DNA from: Streptomyces sp. SLBN-31
GTDB taxonomy: Bacteria > Actinomycetota > Actinomycetes > Streptomycetales > Streptomycetaceae
Direction: 5' to 3'
Assembly: GCF_006715395.1 (NCBI RefSeq)
Contig: NZ_VFNC01000002.1
Coordinates: forward strand, 496,001 to 560,000
DNA: 64,000 nt
A program made the position numbers and the translations under genes. Numbering within the stretch: the stretch's first letter is position 1; each line of letters starts with the position of its first letter. Of this stretch, positions 1 through 9,110 are shown one piece after another. The notes beneath the pieces are model-generated. The model ran no database searches, was not told the DNA's origin, and worked only from the letters and a program-made list of their open reading frames with translations.

Positions 1-38
1 TCGAGGAGGTCTGCGCGGGTCTGCGGGGCGGTCGTCAT
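1..38 (-). CDS. 5' end of a gene running out of the window
   Basis: An ATG on the minus strand at position 38 is preceded by a strong ribosome binding site (AGAGGAG, about five bases upstream). It opens twelve codons, MTTAPQTRADLL, before the window ends. The gene is divergent from the carotenoid operon and shares its promoter region. In characterised Streptomyces carotenoid loci the neighbouring genes are other crt genes or light-response regulators of the lit type, but twelve residues are too few to identify this one. The start is supported by the ribosome binding site only. Confidence 0.45.
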   Translation of the reverse strand, partial: MTTAPQTRADLL

Positions 39-360
39 GACTACTCCTCTGCTTCGCCAGGTGGCCGCCTGGAGCGACTGTGACGACCCCACCCTCCAAA
101 ATCGATGCAGCGAGGACAACTTGCATCGTCTGTGCGTCGAAACAAGCGTCGTGCGGTGCACGGCCATCCGTGTCACATCCGCGAACAAGACCCCGGCATG
201 CGCCGTAGCACCAGCCCATCGGCGAGTAGATGTGTTCGCATAAGCACACCCCTCAAGACCCTGCATCTCTCCGCGTCGTTTTCCGGATCGCGCCGCATCC
301 GTCTTGGCGACCCGGCCCGAACCGATGACGACGAAGCCAGCTCTGATCACGAGGATCTCG
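39..360. promoter_or_regulatory. Divergent promoter region upstream of crtE
   Basis: This 322-base intergenic stretch separates the minus-strand gene start from crtE and must hold both promoters. It is less GC-rich than its surroundings, with AT-rich patches around 93-125 and 155-190. It contains the inverted repeat listed separately at 103-128. I could not assign convincing -35/-10 boxes. An in-frame TTG at 304 and ATG at 325 precede the chosen crtE start but lack ribosome binding sites. Crt promoters in Streptomyces are often driven by the light-induced sigma factor LitS; whether this one is cannot be seen from the sequence. Confidence 0.5.
103..128. promoter_or_regulatory. Inverted repeat, candidate operator of the crt region
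   Basis: CGATGCA at 103-109 and TGCATCG at 122-128 form a perfect 7-base inverted repeat with a 12-base spacer, so the half-site centres lie about two helical turns apart. This is the geometry expected for a dimeric regulator. It lies between the divergent gene start and crtE. No family-specific consensus was recognised. Function is inferred from position and symmetry only. Confidence 0.4.
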
Positions 361-1617
361 ATGACGGGAACCGGCATGAGCCCCACCGCGGCACAGGAAC
401 ACCGCCCTCACGGCACTCGGCGGCACAGCGCGCATCCGACCGGATCGGACGCTCTGCGTGCCGTGGACGCGGACGTGCCCGGCGCCGTACGCGGTGTGCT
501 CGCCGAACTGCTCGCCCGGCGGCTCACGGCGGCCGAGGCCGTCGATCCGCTCTTCGCCCGGGACCTGGCCGCCCGGGTCGCGCGCTTCACGGAGGACGGC
601 GGCAAGTACAGCCGCTCCCGCCTGGTGTGGTGGGGGATGCGGGCCTGCGGCGGCGACCGGTCGGTGCTGCGCGCCACCCTGCGCGTCGGCGCCGCCCTGG
701 AGCTGATCCAGACCTGCGCCCTCGTCCACGACGACGTGATGGACGGGGCCCCGGTGCGCCGCGGACGCCCCTCACTGCACGCCGAGATAGCGGACCGGTA
801 CGCGAGCGAGACCTCCGCCCCGCGCGCCGCCCGGCTGGGCCACGCCTCCGCGATCCTCGCCGGCGATCTCGCCCTGGCCTGGGCGGACGACGTGGTGGCG
901 GACACCGAACTGTCCCGGACCACCGCGCGCGAGGTGCGGGACCTGTGGCGCGCCATGCGCATGGAGATGGTCGCCGGGCAGTACCTGGACGTCCACGGCG
1001 AGGCGACCTCGGCCAGGTCCCTCTCCCGGGCGATCCGCGCCGCCTGCCTGAAGAGCGCCCTGTACTCCGTGGAGCGCCCGCTCGCCCTGGGGGCGGCGCT
1101 GGCGGGAGCCACCCCCACCACGACCCGTGCCCTGTGCTCGGCCGGCCGCTGCGTCGGCATCGCCTTCCAGCTGCGCGACGACCTCCTCGACGTCTACGGC
1201 GACCCCCGCGACACCGGCAAACCCCCGGGCGGCGACATCCGCAGCGGCAAACCCACCTACCTCGCCGCCGTCGCCCAGGCAAGGGCCGAGACCGCGGGCG
1301 ACGGACATGCCCTCGCCGTCCTGCGCGACACGCTCGGCCGAGCCGACCTCTCCGACGCCGAACTGGCCGCCGTACGCGAGGTGTTCGAGGTCACCGGGGC
1401 ACGCGGCACCGTCGAGGCCAAGATCGACCGGCTCGTGGCCCAGGGCCTGCGCCACCTCGACGGCGCCCTGCTCGCGCCGCACGCCGGCAACACGCTCCGC
1501 GCGCTGCTGCGCTCCGCGGCCGGCACACCACCACCGGAGACACCCGACGCCGCCCCGGACGACGTCGTCCCCGTCTCTCTGTCGCTGACCACCCCGGACG
1601 AAGGGGCCCGCCGATGA
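361..1617 (+). CDS. crtE: Geranylgeranyl diphosphate synthase (polyprenyl synthetase), CrtE
   Basis: This 418-residue trans-prenyltransferase would condense farnesyl and isopentenyl diphosphate to geranylgeranyl diphosphate, the C20 precursor of phytoene. The first aspartate-rich motif reads DDVMD (residues 124-128), and the second, RDDLLD followed by VYGD, lies near residue 277. Both bind the magnesium-diphosphate substrate. The ATG at 361 was chosen because GAGG precedes it by six bases; upstream in-frame TTG (304) and ATG (325) have no ribosome binding site. The stop overlaps the ATG of crtI (ATGA), so the two are translationally coupled. Family membership is certain. Product chain length is inferred from the crt context. 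Confidence 0.93.
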   Translation: MTGTGMSPTAAQEHRPHGTRRHSAHPTGSDALRAVDADVPGAVRGVLAELLARRLTAAEAVDPLFARDLAARVARFTEDGGKYSRSRLVWWGMRACGGDRSVLRATLRVGAALELIQTCALVHDDVMDGAPVRRGRPSLHAEIADRYASETSAPRAARLGHASAILAGDLALAWADDVVADTELSRTTAREVRDLWRAMRMEMVAGQYLDVHGEATSARSLSRAIRAACLKSALYSVERPLALGAALAGATPTTTRALCSAGRCVGIAFQLRDDLLDVYGDPRDTGKPPGGDIRSGKPTYLAAVAQARAETAGDGHALAVLRDTLGRADLSDAELAAVREVFEVTGARGTVEAKIDRLVAQGLRHLDGALLAPHAGNTLRALLRSAAGTPPPETPDAAPDDVVPVSLSLTTPDEGARR

Positions 1618-3158
1618 CCCGAACCGTTCCCGGGCGCACCGACCACGTCGTCGTGGTGGGCGCCGGCCTGTCGGGGCTCGCGGCAGCCCTGCACCTGCTC
1701 GGCGCCGGGCGCCGGGTCACCGTGGTGGAGCGCGACGACACCCCCGGTGGCCGCGCCGGACGCCTGGTGCGCCACGGCTACCACATCGACACCGGTCCCA
1801 CCGTGCTGACCATGCCCCACCTCGCCGACGAGGCCTTCGCCGCCGTCGGCGACAGCCTGCGCGACCGCGTCGACCTGGTGCCGTTGCACCCGGCCTACCG
1901 GGCGCGGTTCGCCGACGGAAGCACACTGGACGTCCACACCGACGCCGACGCGATGGAGGCGGAGGTCGAACGCTTCGCCGGCGCGCGCGAGGCCGCCGGA
2001 TACCGCAGGCTGCGGGTCTGGCTCGAGAAGCTCTACCGGGCACAGCTGCGGCGCTTCATCGACGTCAACTTCGACTCCCCGCTGCAACTGCTCACCCCCG
2101 ACCTCGCCCGTCTGGCCGCACTCGGCGGATTCGGCCGTCTGGACGCGCGCATCGGCCGCTTCCTGCACGACGAGCGACTGCGCCGGGTCTTCTCCTTCCA
2201 GTCGCTGTACGCGGGCGTGGCGCCCGAACGCGCCCTGGCCGCCTACGCCGTCATCGCCTACATGGACACCGTGGCCGGCGTGTACTTCCCGCGCGGCGGC
2301 ATGCACGCCCTCCCCCAGGCCATGGCGGACGCCGCCGAGGCGGCGGGAGCGGACCTGCGCTTCGGCCAGACCGTCACCCGTCTGGAGCGTTCCGGCGACC
2401 GCGTCACGGCAGTCGTCACCGAGGACGCGCGGATCCCCTGCGACGCCGTCGTCCTCACCCCCGACCTGCCCGTCACCTACCGGCTGCTCGGACACGTCCC
2501 CAGGCGGCCGCTGTCCCTGCGCTTCTCCCCCTCCGCCGTGATCCTGCACGCCGGCACCGACCGCACCTGGCCGTGGCTGGCCCACCACACCATCTCCTTC
2601 GGCGCGGCGTGGCAGCGCACCTTCCGCGAACTCACCCAGACCGGACGCCTGATGAGCGATCCCTCCCTGCTCATCACCCGCCCCACCACCACCGACCCCA
2701 CGCTCGCGCCACCCGGCCGGCACCTGCACTACATCCTCGCCCCCTGCCCGAACACCCGACTGGGGCCGAGCGCGACCGCCTGGGGCGACCTGGCCGCCGA
2801 CTACCGGCACGAACTGCTCACGGAACTCGACCGGCGCGGCCTGGACGGCATCGCGTCCTCGATCGAGGAACAGTGCCTGGTCACCCCGGCCGACTGGCAC
2901 GCGCAGGGACATGCGGCCGGCTCCCCCTTCTCCGCCGCCCACACCTTCGCCCAGACCGGGCCCTTCCGGCCGCGCAACCTGCTGCGCGGCACGGTCAACG
3001 CGGTCCTCGCCGGGTGCGGCACCACACCCGGCGTCGGCGTGCCGACCGTCCTGCTGTCCGGCAAGCTGGCCGCGGCGCGCATCACCGGCGGTGCGGGCTC
3101 TCCTGGCGCCGGTGCCCGCCCCCGGCCCGCCGCCCGCCGGGAAGGGAGGCCCGCGTGA
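1614..3158 (+). CDS. crtI: Phytoene desaturase, CrtI
   Basis: This 514-residue FAD-dependent desaturase would introduce successive double bases-pairs' worth of unsaturation into phytoene, giving a coloured product such as lycopene. The N-terminal dinucleotide-binding motif is [15 protein letters not shown] (residues 12-26). An acidic turn follows ([13 protein letters not shown]), and the C-terminal CrtI signature [15 protein letters not shown] lies near residue 480. The start ATG overlaps the stop of crtE. The 3' end overlaps the GTG of crtB by four bases (GTGA). The order crtE-crtI-crtB is the classic Streptomyces carotenoid arrangement. Length and motifs are normal; the number of desaturation steps cannot be read from the sequence. 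Confidence 0.93.
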   Translation: MTRTVPGRTDHVVVVGAGLSGLAAALHLLGAGRRVTVVERDDTPGGRAGRLVRHGYHIDTGPTVLTMPHLADEAFAAVGDSLRDRVDLVPLHPAYRARFADGSTLDVHTDADAMEAEVERFAGAREAAGYRRLRVWLEKLYRAQLRRFIDVNFDSPLQLLTPDLARLAALGGFGRLDARIGRFLHDERLRRVFSFQSLYAGVAPERALAAYAVIAYMDTVAGVYFPRGGMHALPQAMADAAEAAGADLRFGQTVTRLERSGDRVTAVVTEDARIPCDAVVLTPDLPVTYRLLGHVPRRPLSLRFSPSAVILHAGTDRTWPWLAHHTISFGAAWQRTFRELTQTGRLMSDPSLLITRPTTTDPTLAPPGRHLHYILAPCPNTRLGPSATAWGDLAADYRHELLTELDRRGLDGIASSIEEQCLVTPADWHAQGHAAGSPFSAAHTFAQTGPFRPRNLLRGTVNAVLAGCGTTPGVGVPTVLLSGKLAAARITGGAGSPGAGARPRPAARREGRPA

Positions 3159-4174
3159 CGGACCGCGAACTCGACGCAGCCGGCATCACCGACCCCGGCC
3201 TGCGCCAGGCGTACACCCGGTGCCGGCAGCTGAACGCGCGGCACGGCAAGACGTACTTCCTGGCCACCCGGCTGCTGCCGGTGCAGCGCAGGTCCGCCGT
3301 GCACGCCCTGTACGGATTCGCCCGCTGGGCCGACGACATCGTCGACACCCTCGACCCGGCCGCCACGGACCAGGACCGCCGAGAGCAACTGGCCCGTCTG
3401 CAACGGGACCTCACGGCCGGACTGCGCGACGGCGACAGTACCGAACCCGTCGTCCGGGCCCTGGCCGACACCGCCCGCCGGTACGCCATCGACCACCGGC
3501 ACTTCACCGACTTCATGACCGCGATGCGCGCCGACCTCGACGTCACCGACTACGCCACCTACGCGGACCTGCGCCGCTACACGTACGGCTCGGCCGAGGT
3601 GATCGGGCTGCAGATGCTCCCGGTGCTCGGCACGGTCGTACCGCGCGAGGAAGCGGCACCCCACGCGGCGGCACTGGGCGTGGCCTTCCAGCTGACCAAC
3701 TTCCTGCGGGACGTCGGCGAGGACCTCGACCGCGGCCGGGTGTACCTGCCCGCCGACCTGCTGGCCGCACACGACGTGGACCGGCAGCTGCTGCGCTGGA
3801 GCCGCGACACCGGACGACCCGACCGCCGCATCACCGCCGCCCTGCGGGACTTCGCGGACCTGACCCGCCGGGTCTACGACGAGGCGGCCCCCGGCCTCGC
3901 CATGCTCGAACCGGTCTCACGGCCCTGCATCCGCACGGCGTTCGTCCTCTACGGCGGGATCCTGGATGCCGTCGCCGAGGACGGCTACCGCTCGGTGCAG
4001 CGCCGGGCGGTGGTCTCCCGCCGCCGGCGCGCCACCGTCGCCCTCGACGGCCTGACCCGCGTGGCCGTCGCCCGGCTGCGCGGTCGGCCGGCCCCCGTCG
4101 CAGTCCCGGCCCCGCACCCCGCGCCGCCCACACCGGCGATCCCGCCCACGCCCACGCCCGAGAAGGTCACATGA
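3155..4174 (+). CDS. crtB: Phytoene synthase, CrtB
   Basis: This 339-residue squalene/phytoene synthase family protein would join two geranylgeranyl diphosphates head-to-head into phytoene. Two aspartate-rich motifs are visible: DDIVD at residues 60-64, and [14 protein letters not shown] at about 188-201. The GTG at 3155 is chosen because GAAGGGAGG lies just upstream and the start overlaps the crtI stop. The C-terminus carries a Pro/Ala-rich tail ([20 protein letters not shown]), which is dispensable-looking linker sequence. The stop overlaps the next ATG (ATGA), continuing the translational coupling of the operon. Confidence 0.93.
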   Translation: MTDRELDAAGITDPGLRQAYTRCRQLNARHGKTYFLATRLLPVQRRSAVHALYGFARWADDIVDTLDPAATDQDRREQLARLQRDLTAGLRDGDSTEPVVRALADTARRYAIDHRHFTDFMTAMRADLDVTDYATYADLRRYTYGSAEVIGLQMLPVLGTVVPREEAAPHAAALGVAFQLTNFLRDVGEDLDRGRVYLPADLLAAHDVDRQLLRWSRDTGRPDRRITAALRDFADLTRRVYDEAAPGLAMLEPVSRPCIRTAFVLYGGILDAVAEDGYRSVQRRAVVSRRRRATVALDGLTRVAVARLRGRPAPVAVPAPHPAPPTPAIPPTPTPEKVT

Positions 4175-5166
4175 AACCGCGCCGCTACCCCATTGCCCTG
4201 CGGCGGAACGCACCGCGCTGGGAGAAGCAGCAGCCCACCTGGCGTCAGGCCCGTCCCGGCGCCATCGCCGAGGCCCTCAAACGGGCCCAGGCACGCCCCT
4301 CCGGGAACTGGTACGTCGTCGGCGCGACCCGCGACGTACGCGAGGACCGGCCCCTGTCCGGCACGGTGGCCGGCCACGAGATCGTGGTGTGGCGCGCCGC
4401 CGACGGGCGGCTCGTGGCGGGCCCCGGCATCTGCCCGCACCTGGGCGCGCCGCTCGCCGAGAGCCCGGTGCGCTGCGGCACGCTCGTGTGCCACTGGCAC
4501 GGCATGGCCCTGGAGGGCACGCCGTTCGCCGGATGGGACCCGGTGCCGGTGCACGACGACGGGGTTCTGGTCTGGGTGCGCCTGGACGCGGTCGGCGGCG
4601 AGGCACCGCTGGAGGCGCCCGTCGTCCCCACCCGCCCCCGCCTGTCGGGTTCGGTCGCCGCCGTGTACAGCGGCATCGGGATCTGCGAACCCGAGGACAT
4701 CGTCGCCAACCGCCTCGACCCCTGGCACGGAGCCTGGTTCCACCCGCACTCCTTCGTGGACCTGACCGTGGCCGCGGCGCCCGGCGCGGACGCCGCCGCC
4801 GACGACGGGTTCACCGTCGACGTCTCCTTCAAGGTCGCCGGACGGCTCGTCGTACCGGTACGGGCGGTGTTCACCAGTCCCGAACCGCGCACGATCGTCA
4901 TGCGCATCACCGAGGGCGAGGGCCGCGGCTCCGTCGTCGAGACACACGCCACGCCCCTCGGGCCGGACGACCGGGGGCGGCCGCGCACCGCCGTGGTGGA
5001 GGCGGTCGTTGCCTCCTCGGAGCGTCCGGGCTTCGCCGTGGCCCGCGCCGCGGCACCGCTGCTGCGCCGGCTCATGGTGTCGGCCGCCGGCCGGCTGTGG
5101 CGCGAGGACCTGGCCTACGCGGAGCGCCGTTGGCTGCTGCGCTCCACCGGCCGCTTTCCCGGCTGA
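4171..5166 (+). CDS. Rieske [2Fe-2S] oxygenase-like protein (DUF5914 type) in the carotenoid operon
   Basis: This 331-residue protein is the last gene of the coupled crt operon. A Rieske cluster site is visible: C88-P-H90 and C107-H-W-H110. Downstream, [12 protein letters not shown] (residues 180-191) offers N180, D183, H186 and H191, the spacing of the mononuclear-iron site in Rieske non-haem oxygenases. It could hydroxylate or desaturate the carotenoid. I recall this family as a Rieske protein with a DUF5914 C-terminal domain found next to Streptomyces crt genes. The fourth position is often called crtV in described clusters, but I cannot equate the two. Electron-donor genes are not adjacent. 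Substrate is inferred from context only. Confidence 0.8.
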   Translation: MKPRRYPIALRRNAPRWEKQQPTWRQARPGAIAEALKRAQARPSGNWYVVGATRDVREDRPLSGTVAGHEIVVWRAADGRLVAGPGICPHLGAPLAESPVRCGTLVCHWHGMALEGTPFAGWDPVPVHDDGVLVWVRLDAVGGEAPLEAPVVPTRPRLSGSVAAVYSGIGICEPEDIVANRLDPWHGAWFHPHSFVDLTVAAAPGADAAADDGFTVDVSFKVAGRLVVPVRAVFTSPEPRTIVMRITEGEGRGSVVETHATPLGPDDRGRPRTAVVEAVVASSERPGFAVARAAAPLLRRLMVSAAGRLWREDLAYAERRWLLRSTGRFPG

Positions 5167-5292
5167 TGCGGCACGGGGACACTCGATGCGAAAGCAGAGC
5201 GAATTCCCGGTCGAGCCGGGATCAAACAGCTTTGAATTCCCTGCGTAAGGTGCATCTTCCGGGGCACATGAAGCGCCGGAGGTGTTCGACAA

Positions 5293-5463
5293 ATGGTTCC
5301 TTTGCTTCTTGTTCTGCTGCTTGCTCTGATTCTTTTCGGTGCCGGTTTCGCACTGAAGGCACTCTGGTGGATCGCGGTCATCGTCCTGGTGCTGTGGCTG
5401 CTGGGATTCGTGGTCCGGCCGGCCGGGAACGGCGGCCGCAGGGGCCGCTGGTACCGCTGGTAG
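5293..5463 (+). CDS. Small hydrophobic membrane protein (56 aa)
   Basis: A 56-residue protein starts at ATG 5293, ten bases after GGAGG. It is almost entirely hydrophobic: one leucine-rich segment (MVPLLLVLLLALILFGAGFA) and a second (WWIAVIVLVLWLLGFVV), separated by a lysine. It ends in a basic, aromatic tail (GRRGRWYRW). It resembles the short two-helix 'hydrophobic protein' family (DUF5670/Lmo0937-like) common in streptomycetes, whose function is unknown. It is monocistronic between the crt operon and a clear terminator. A comparable 57-residue protein is encoded at 43162-43335. Confidence 0.7.
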   Translation: MVPLLLVLLLALILFGAGFALKALWWIAVIVLVLWLLGFVVRPAGNGGRRGRWYRW

Positions 5464-5479
5464 AGGGAGCGGCAAGACA

Positions 5480-5516
5480 GAGCGGGTCCGCGGCTGCACA
5501 GCCGGCGGGCCCGCTC
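5480..5516 (+). terminator. Hairpin terminator after the small hydrophobic gene
   Basis: GAGCGGGTCCGCGGCT and AGCCGGCGGGCCCGCTC pair with one bulge around a short GCAC loop, directly after the stop at 5463. There is no U-run, which is usual for Streptomyces terminators. Confidence 0.65.
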
Positions 5517-5563
5517 GGCCGTTTTCCGAACCGCACAGCGACCGAGAGAAGGTTCCTCGGCTG

Positions 5564-6451
5564 ATGAGACTCATCCCCCTCGGCGGCCCCGGGCTGCGAC
5601 AGCAACTGGGCCAAGGCCTTTTCACCCGTGTCGCCGGCCCCGACGGCCCGCGCAACCGAGCCCGTATCCACGGCACTCCCGGCCCGCGCTGGTTCGGCCC
5701 GGAACGGCCCATACGCCGGGTGCACGGGGACGCGTCGATGTTCATCGGCGGCCTGTCCGCCCTGCTGCTGCAGTCCCTGCACCCGCACGCCATGGCGGCC
5801 GTCGCCGCCCACTCCGGCTACCGCGGTGACCCGTGGGGCCGGCTGCAGCGCACCAGCACGTTCCTCGCCACGACCACCTTCGGCACGGTCGAGCACGCGC
5901 AGGAGGCCTGTGCCCAGGTCCGGGCGGTGCACGAACGCATACGGGGCCGCACCCCCGACGGCGACCCCTACCACGCCGCCGATCCCCATCTGCTCGGTTG
6001 GGTGCACGCCGCCGAGGTCGACAGTTTCCTGCGCGCCCACCAGCGCTTCGGCACCGCGCCCCTGTCCGACGACGGCTGTGACGGCTACATCGCCGACACC
6101 GCGCGCGTCGCCGCCGAGCTGGGCGTGCTCGACCCGCCCCGGAACCGCGCGGAACTCGCGCGCCTGCTGGACGACTACCGCCCGGAGCTGCGCGCCTCCC
6201 CGCAGGCCAGGGAGGCCGCCCGCTTCCTGCTGCTCAACCCGCCCGTCCCGCTGGCCGCCCGGCTTCCCTACGGAGTCCTGGCCGCCAACGCCGTCTCCCT
6301 GCTGCCCGACTGGGCCGCCCGCGAACTGCGCCTGCCCAGGCTGCCGTTGGTCGACGAGTGGTGCGTCCGGCCACTGGGGCAGGCCGTCACCTCGGCGGTG
6401 CGCTGGGCCATGGCCCCCTCGCGATCGGCGCCGGCTCCGACGGCGAGCTGA
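5564..6451 (+). CDS. Oxygenase MpaB family protein (DUF2236)
   Basis: This 295-residue protein belongs to the haem-dependent MpaB/rubber-oxygenase catalytic domain family (DUF2236). Visible family features are VHGDASMFIGGLSALLLQSLHPHAM (residues about 50-74, with histidines), TTTFGT, and LLGWVHAAEVDSFL. These are the segments that normally surround the haem and the conserved Arg/His residues. The start ATG is at 5564, after GAGAGAAGG. No signal peptide is visible. The nearby crt operon makes a polyene or terpenoid substrate conceivable, since related latex-clearing enzymes cleave isoprenoid chains, but that is speculation. The next gene starts 79 bases downstream on the same strand. Confidence 0.75.
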   Translation: MRLIPLGGPGLRQQLGQGLFTRVAGPDGPRNRARIHGTPGPRWFGPERPIRRVHGDASMFIGGLSALLLQSLHPHAMAAVAAHSGYRGDPWGRLQRTSTFLATTTFGTVEHAQEACAQVRAVHERIRGRTPDGDPYHAADPHLLGWVHAAEVDSFLRAHQRFGTAPLSDDGCDGYIADTARVAAELGVLDPPRNRAELARLLDDYRPELRASPQAREAARFLLLNPPVPLAARLPYGVLAANAVSLLPDWAARELRLPRLPLVDEWCVRPLGQAVTSAVRWAMAPSRSAPAPTAS

Positions 6452-6530
6452 CGGCCGCGCCGGGTCGTGTGCTTCACCGCCTCGGGGGTACCGGGGAGGC
6501 TCGGTCGGCAGGAGGCGGGAGGCCACAGCC

Positions 6531-7400
6531 TTGTTCGAGGACTTCGAGACCAAACAGATGGACGTCGGCGAGGCATCGGCGTTCGTCCGTTACGGCGGCG
6601 AGGGGCCGGCGGTCGTGCTGCTGCACGGCCATCCCCGCACGTCCGCGACCTGGCACCGGGTCGCCCCTCGCCTGGTCCGGCGCGGTTTCACCGTCGTCTG
6701 CCCGGACCTGCGGGGATACGGCCGATCGGCCGGCCCGGCGCCGACCCCTGACCACGCCGGGTACTCCAAGCGGGCCGTCGCCGGGGACGTCGTCGCGGTG
6801 ATGCGCGCCCTGGGCCACGACCGGTTCGCGCTCGCCGGGCACGACCGCGGAGGCGCCGTCGCACTGCGGCTGGTACTCGACCATCCCGACGTCGTCACGC
6901 GCGTGGCACTGATCGACTGCCTGCCCATCACCGAGCACCTGTCCCGCATCACCACCGAGTTCGCCACCCAGTGGTGGCACTGGTTCTTCTTCGCGCAGCC
7001 GGACATACCCGAGCGCGTCATCAACGCCGATCCCGACAGCTGGTACCGCGGCGACCCGCACCGGATGGGACGCGAGAACCACGACGAGTGGCGGGCGGCC
7101 ATGCGCAATCCCGACGTGGTGCGGGCCATGCTGGAGGACTACCGGGCCGGACTGACCATCGACAGGCGGCACGAGGACGAGGACCGCACCGACGGGGTAC
7201 GCATCCAGTGCCCGGCCCTGGTCCTCTGGTCGCTCCAGGACGACCTGGAAGACCTCTACGGCGACCCGTTGAAGATCTGGCAGCAGTGGGCGGTCGACGT
7301 CCGCGGCCACGGCATCGACGCCGGACACCACGTCGCCGAACAGGCCCCTCAGGCCCTCTCGTCCTCACTGGCGGACTTCTTCGCCGGGCGAACCGAGTAG
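6531..7400 (+). CDS. Alpha/beta hydrolase related to haloacetate dehalogenases and epoxide hydrolases
   Basis: This 289-residue alpha/beta hydrolase starts at a TTG with GGGAGG eight bases upstream. The oxyanion motif is HGHPRTSATWH (residues 32-42). The nucleophile elbow GHDRGG gives Asp105, so an ester-intermediate hydrolase of the dehalogenase or epoxide-hydrolase type is expected, not a serine esterase. The cap has WWHW (147-150), matching the halide-pocket His-Trp of fluoroacetate dehalogenases. The catalytic base is the His in DAGHHVAEQ. However, the second carboxylate-binding Arg of those enzymes, three residues after the DR pair, is replaced by Ala109. Haloacetate itself may therefore not be the substrate. 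Confidence 0.75.
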   Translation: MFEDFETKQMDVGEASAFVRYGGEGPAVVLLHGHPRTSATWHRVAPRLVRRGFTVVCPDLRGYGRSAGPAPTPDHAGYSKRAVAGDVVAVMRALGHDRFALAGHDRGGAVALRLVLDHPDVVTRVALIDCLPITEHLSRITTEFATQWWHWFFFAQPDIPERVINADPDSWYRGDPHRMGRENHDEWRAAMRNPDVVRAMLEDYRAGLTIDRRHEDEDRTDGVRIQCPALVLWSLQDDLEDLYGDPLKIWQQWAVDVRGHGIDAGHHVAEQAPQALSSSLADFFAGRTE

Positions 7401-7428
7401 GACGTACGACGGGACCGCGCCGTTTCCC

Positions 7429-7453
7429 CCACCGGGTGCCGGGCACCCAGTGG
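7429..7453 (+). terminator. Palindrome at the hydrolase/permease junction
   Basis: CCACCGGGTGCC and GGCACCCAGTGG pair with one mismatch across a single central base, 28 bases after the hydrolase stop. As RNA it would form a GC-rich hairpin. It covers the GTG at 7450, so it may terminate the upstream transcript or sequester the start of the next gene. Which of these it does cannot be decided from the sequence. Confidence 0.4.
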
Positions 7454-7455
7454 CC

Positions 7456-8562
7456 ATGGAAAAGCGTCCCGTTCCGGTACGCACCATTCTCGCCGCCATC
7501 GGTCTGGTGCTCACTGCCTACGTCGCACTGCAACTGGTGGTGCAGACCCGCCGGGTCCTGGTCTGGATCGTGATCGCGCTGTTCTTCGCCGTGGCCCTGT
7601 ACCCGGCGGTCGACGCGCTGGAGCGGCGGATCACACGCTGCCGGCGTTCGGTAGCCACGTTGCTGGTCTTCCTGCTCGCGGTCGTGATCGTCGTCGGCCT
7701 GGTGGCGCTCTTCGTCACCCCGCTGGCCCAGGAGGGCAGCCGGCTCGCCGGCCGTTTGCCGCACTTGGTCGAGGACGCCCGCGCCGGACGCGGCCCGGTC
7801 GGGGACCTGCTGGAGCGCACCCATGCCCTGCGCTACGTCCAGCAGCACCGCAGCCAGATCCGCTCCTTCGCGACGGGGCTGGGCACACCCGCCCTGGCGT
7901 TCGTCCGCAGCGCGGCGACCACCGTGGCAGGCGCCGTCACCATCTTCGTCCTGGCGTATCTGATGGTTCTCGAAGGGCCCAAGGTCGTCCAAGGTGTGCT
8001 CGCCCTGACCGACGAGACCCGCGGCGCACGCATCCGCCGTGTGGGCGCCGAGTGCGCCCGCACCGTCAACGGCTACCTGACCGGCAATCTCCTGATCAGC
8101 GTCATCTGCGGTGTCCTGACCTATGTGATGCTGCTGATCGCCGGAGTGCCGTTCGCCGGACTGCTCGCCCTCTTCGTCGCCATCGCCGACCTCATTCCCC
8201 TCGTGGGAGCCACGCTGGGTGCCGTCGTCGCCTCGGTCGCGGCATTCATCCATTCCCTGCCGGCCGGCATCGCCGCCATCGTCTTCTTCATCGTCTACCA
8301 GCAGGTCGAAAACCATCTCCTGCAGCCGGTGATTCTGTCCCGGACGGTGAAACTCAATCCGCTCACCGTTCTGGTCGCTATTCTGCTGGCCGTCGAGATC
8401 GCGGGAATCCTCGGGGCCCTGCTCGCCATTCCCGTCGCCGGAATGATCCAGGTCATTCTCCGCGACATCTGGACCCACCGCGAAGGCCGGCCGCTGAAGC
8501 TGCCCATGCGGGGCGACGAGAACCCCGAAAGGCCCGTCCGGGCCGTCACGGACGCCGACTAG
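7456..8562 (+). CDS. AI-2E family transporter (membrane permease)
   Basis: This 368-residue polytopic membrane protein of the AI-2E/TqsA-type family has a paired N-terminal helix region (TILAAIGLVLTAYVAL, VLVWIVIALFFAVAL). Central helices include LVFLLAVVIVVGLVALFV and the C-terminal helical bundle has GNLLISVICGVLTYVMLL. The family signature is IADLIPLVGATLGA followed by YQQVENHLLQPVI (about residues 280-292). Members act as exporters or sodium/proton antiporters; the substrate here is unknown. The ATG at 7456 is preferred over the in-frame GTG at 7450, which lies inside a palindrome. The stop overlaps the stop of the convergent phosphatase gene by three bases. Confidence 0.85.
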   Translation: MEKRPVPVRTILAAIGLVLTAYVALQLVVQTRRVLVWIVIALFFAVALYPAVDALERRITRCRRSVATLLVFLLAVVIVVGLVALFVTPLAQEGSRLAGRLPHLVEDARAGRGPVGDLLERTHALRYVQQHRSQIRSFATGLGTPALAFVRSAATTVAGAVTIFVLAYLMVLEGPKVVQGVLALTDETRGARIRRVGAECARTVNGYLTGNLLISVICGVLTYVMLLIAGVPFAGLLALFVAIADLIPLVGATLGAVVASVAAFIHSLPAGIAAIVFFIVYQQVENHLLQPVILSRTVKLNPLTVLVAILLAVEIAGILGALLAIPVAGMIQVILRDIWTHREGRPLKLPMRGDENPERPVRAVTDAD

Positions 8563-9110
8563 CCGATCAGCGACCGTCGTACGAGACGCGGCGCGTAGCG
8601 AACCAGACCGGCGCTGGCGAGCCCGATGGCGGCGCCGGCCACGACGTCGGTGGGGTAGTGCGCTCCGCTCCACACCCGTTCGACGGCCACCATGGCAGCG
8701 GGCACCGCGCACAAGGTGCCCGCCGGCGGCCAGGCGGGGACGACGGCGGCCGCGAAGGCGGCAGCGGCGGCGGTGTGACCGGAGGGAAACGACGAGGAGT
8801 CGGGACGGTCCTCGACCTCGTCGTGCGGAAACCATTCTTCTGGTGGCCGGGGCCGGTCGGTGAGCTGTTTGCACAGACCGCTGCAGATCACCTGGGCCAC
8901 CACCACGGCGCTCAGTCCGCTGACCGCGGCCAGGCGGCCGCGCCTGCCGCCGAACATGGCCATCGTCCCCGCGGCGGCGCACCACAGCTTCGTCTTCTGC
9001 GCGGCCGACTCCACCGCCGTCAACGCTTTGCCGATTCGACCCGGAATTCGGACGGCAGCGTGCCGTGTCAGCATCCGGTCGCTCTCGCACACCTCCGTCA
9101 GCACCCTCAT
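8559..9110 (-). CDS. PAP2-family phosphatase (membrane-associated)
   Basis: This 183-residue member of the phosphatidic acid phosphatase 2 superfamily shows all three catalytic motifs: KQLTDRPRP, PSGH, and ERVWSGAHYPTDV with the nucleophilic His and its Asp. Hydrophobic segments flank them (AAAAFAAAVVPAW, VVAGAAIGLASAGLV). It probably dephosphorylates lipid phosphates such as undecaprenyl diphosphate or phosphatidate; the substrate is not determined. The ATG at 9110 is chosen; a GTG at 9134 is in frame but neither has a strong ribosome binding site. It is convergent with the AI-2E gene. A second PAP2 gene lies at 52481-53107. Confidence 0.8.
   Translation of the reverse strand: MRVLTEVCESDRMLTRHAAVRIPGRIGKALTAVESAAQKTKLWCAAAGTMAMFGGRRGRLAAVSGLSAVVVAQVICSGLCKQLTDRPRPPEEWFPHDEVEDRPDSSSFPSGHTAAAAAFAAAVVPAWPPAGTLCAVPAAMVAVERVWSGAHYPTDVVAGAAIGLASAGLVRYAPRLVRRSLIG

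Noticed and set aside
253..729. Long reading frame on the minus strand opposite crtE
   Set aside because: High-GC shadow of crtE: no ribosome binding site and an Arg/Gly/Ala-rich, non-family translation.
1257..2942. 561-codon minus-strand frame opposite crtE-crtI
   Set aside because: Antisense shadow created by the codon bias of crtI; composition is Gly/Val/Gln-rich without any domain.
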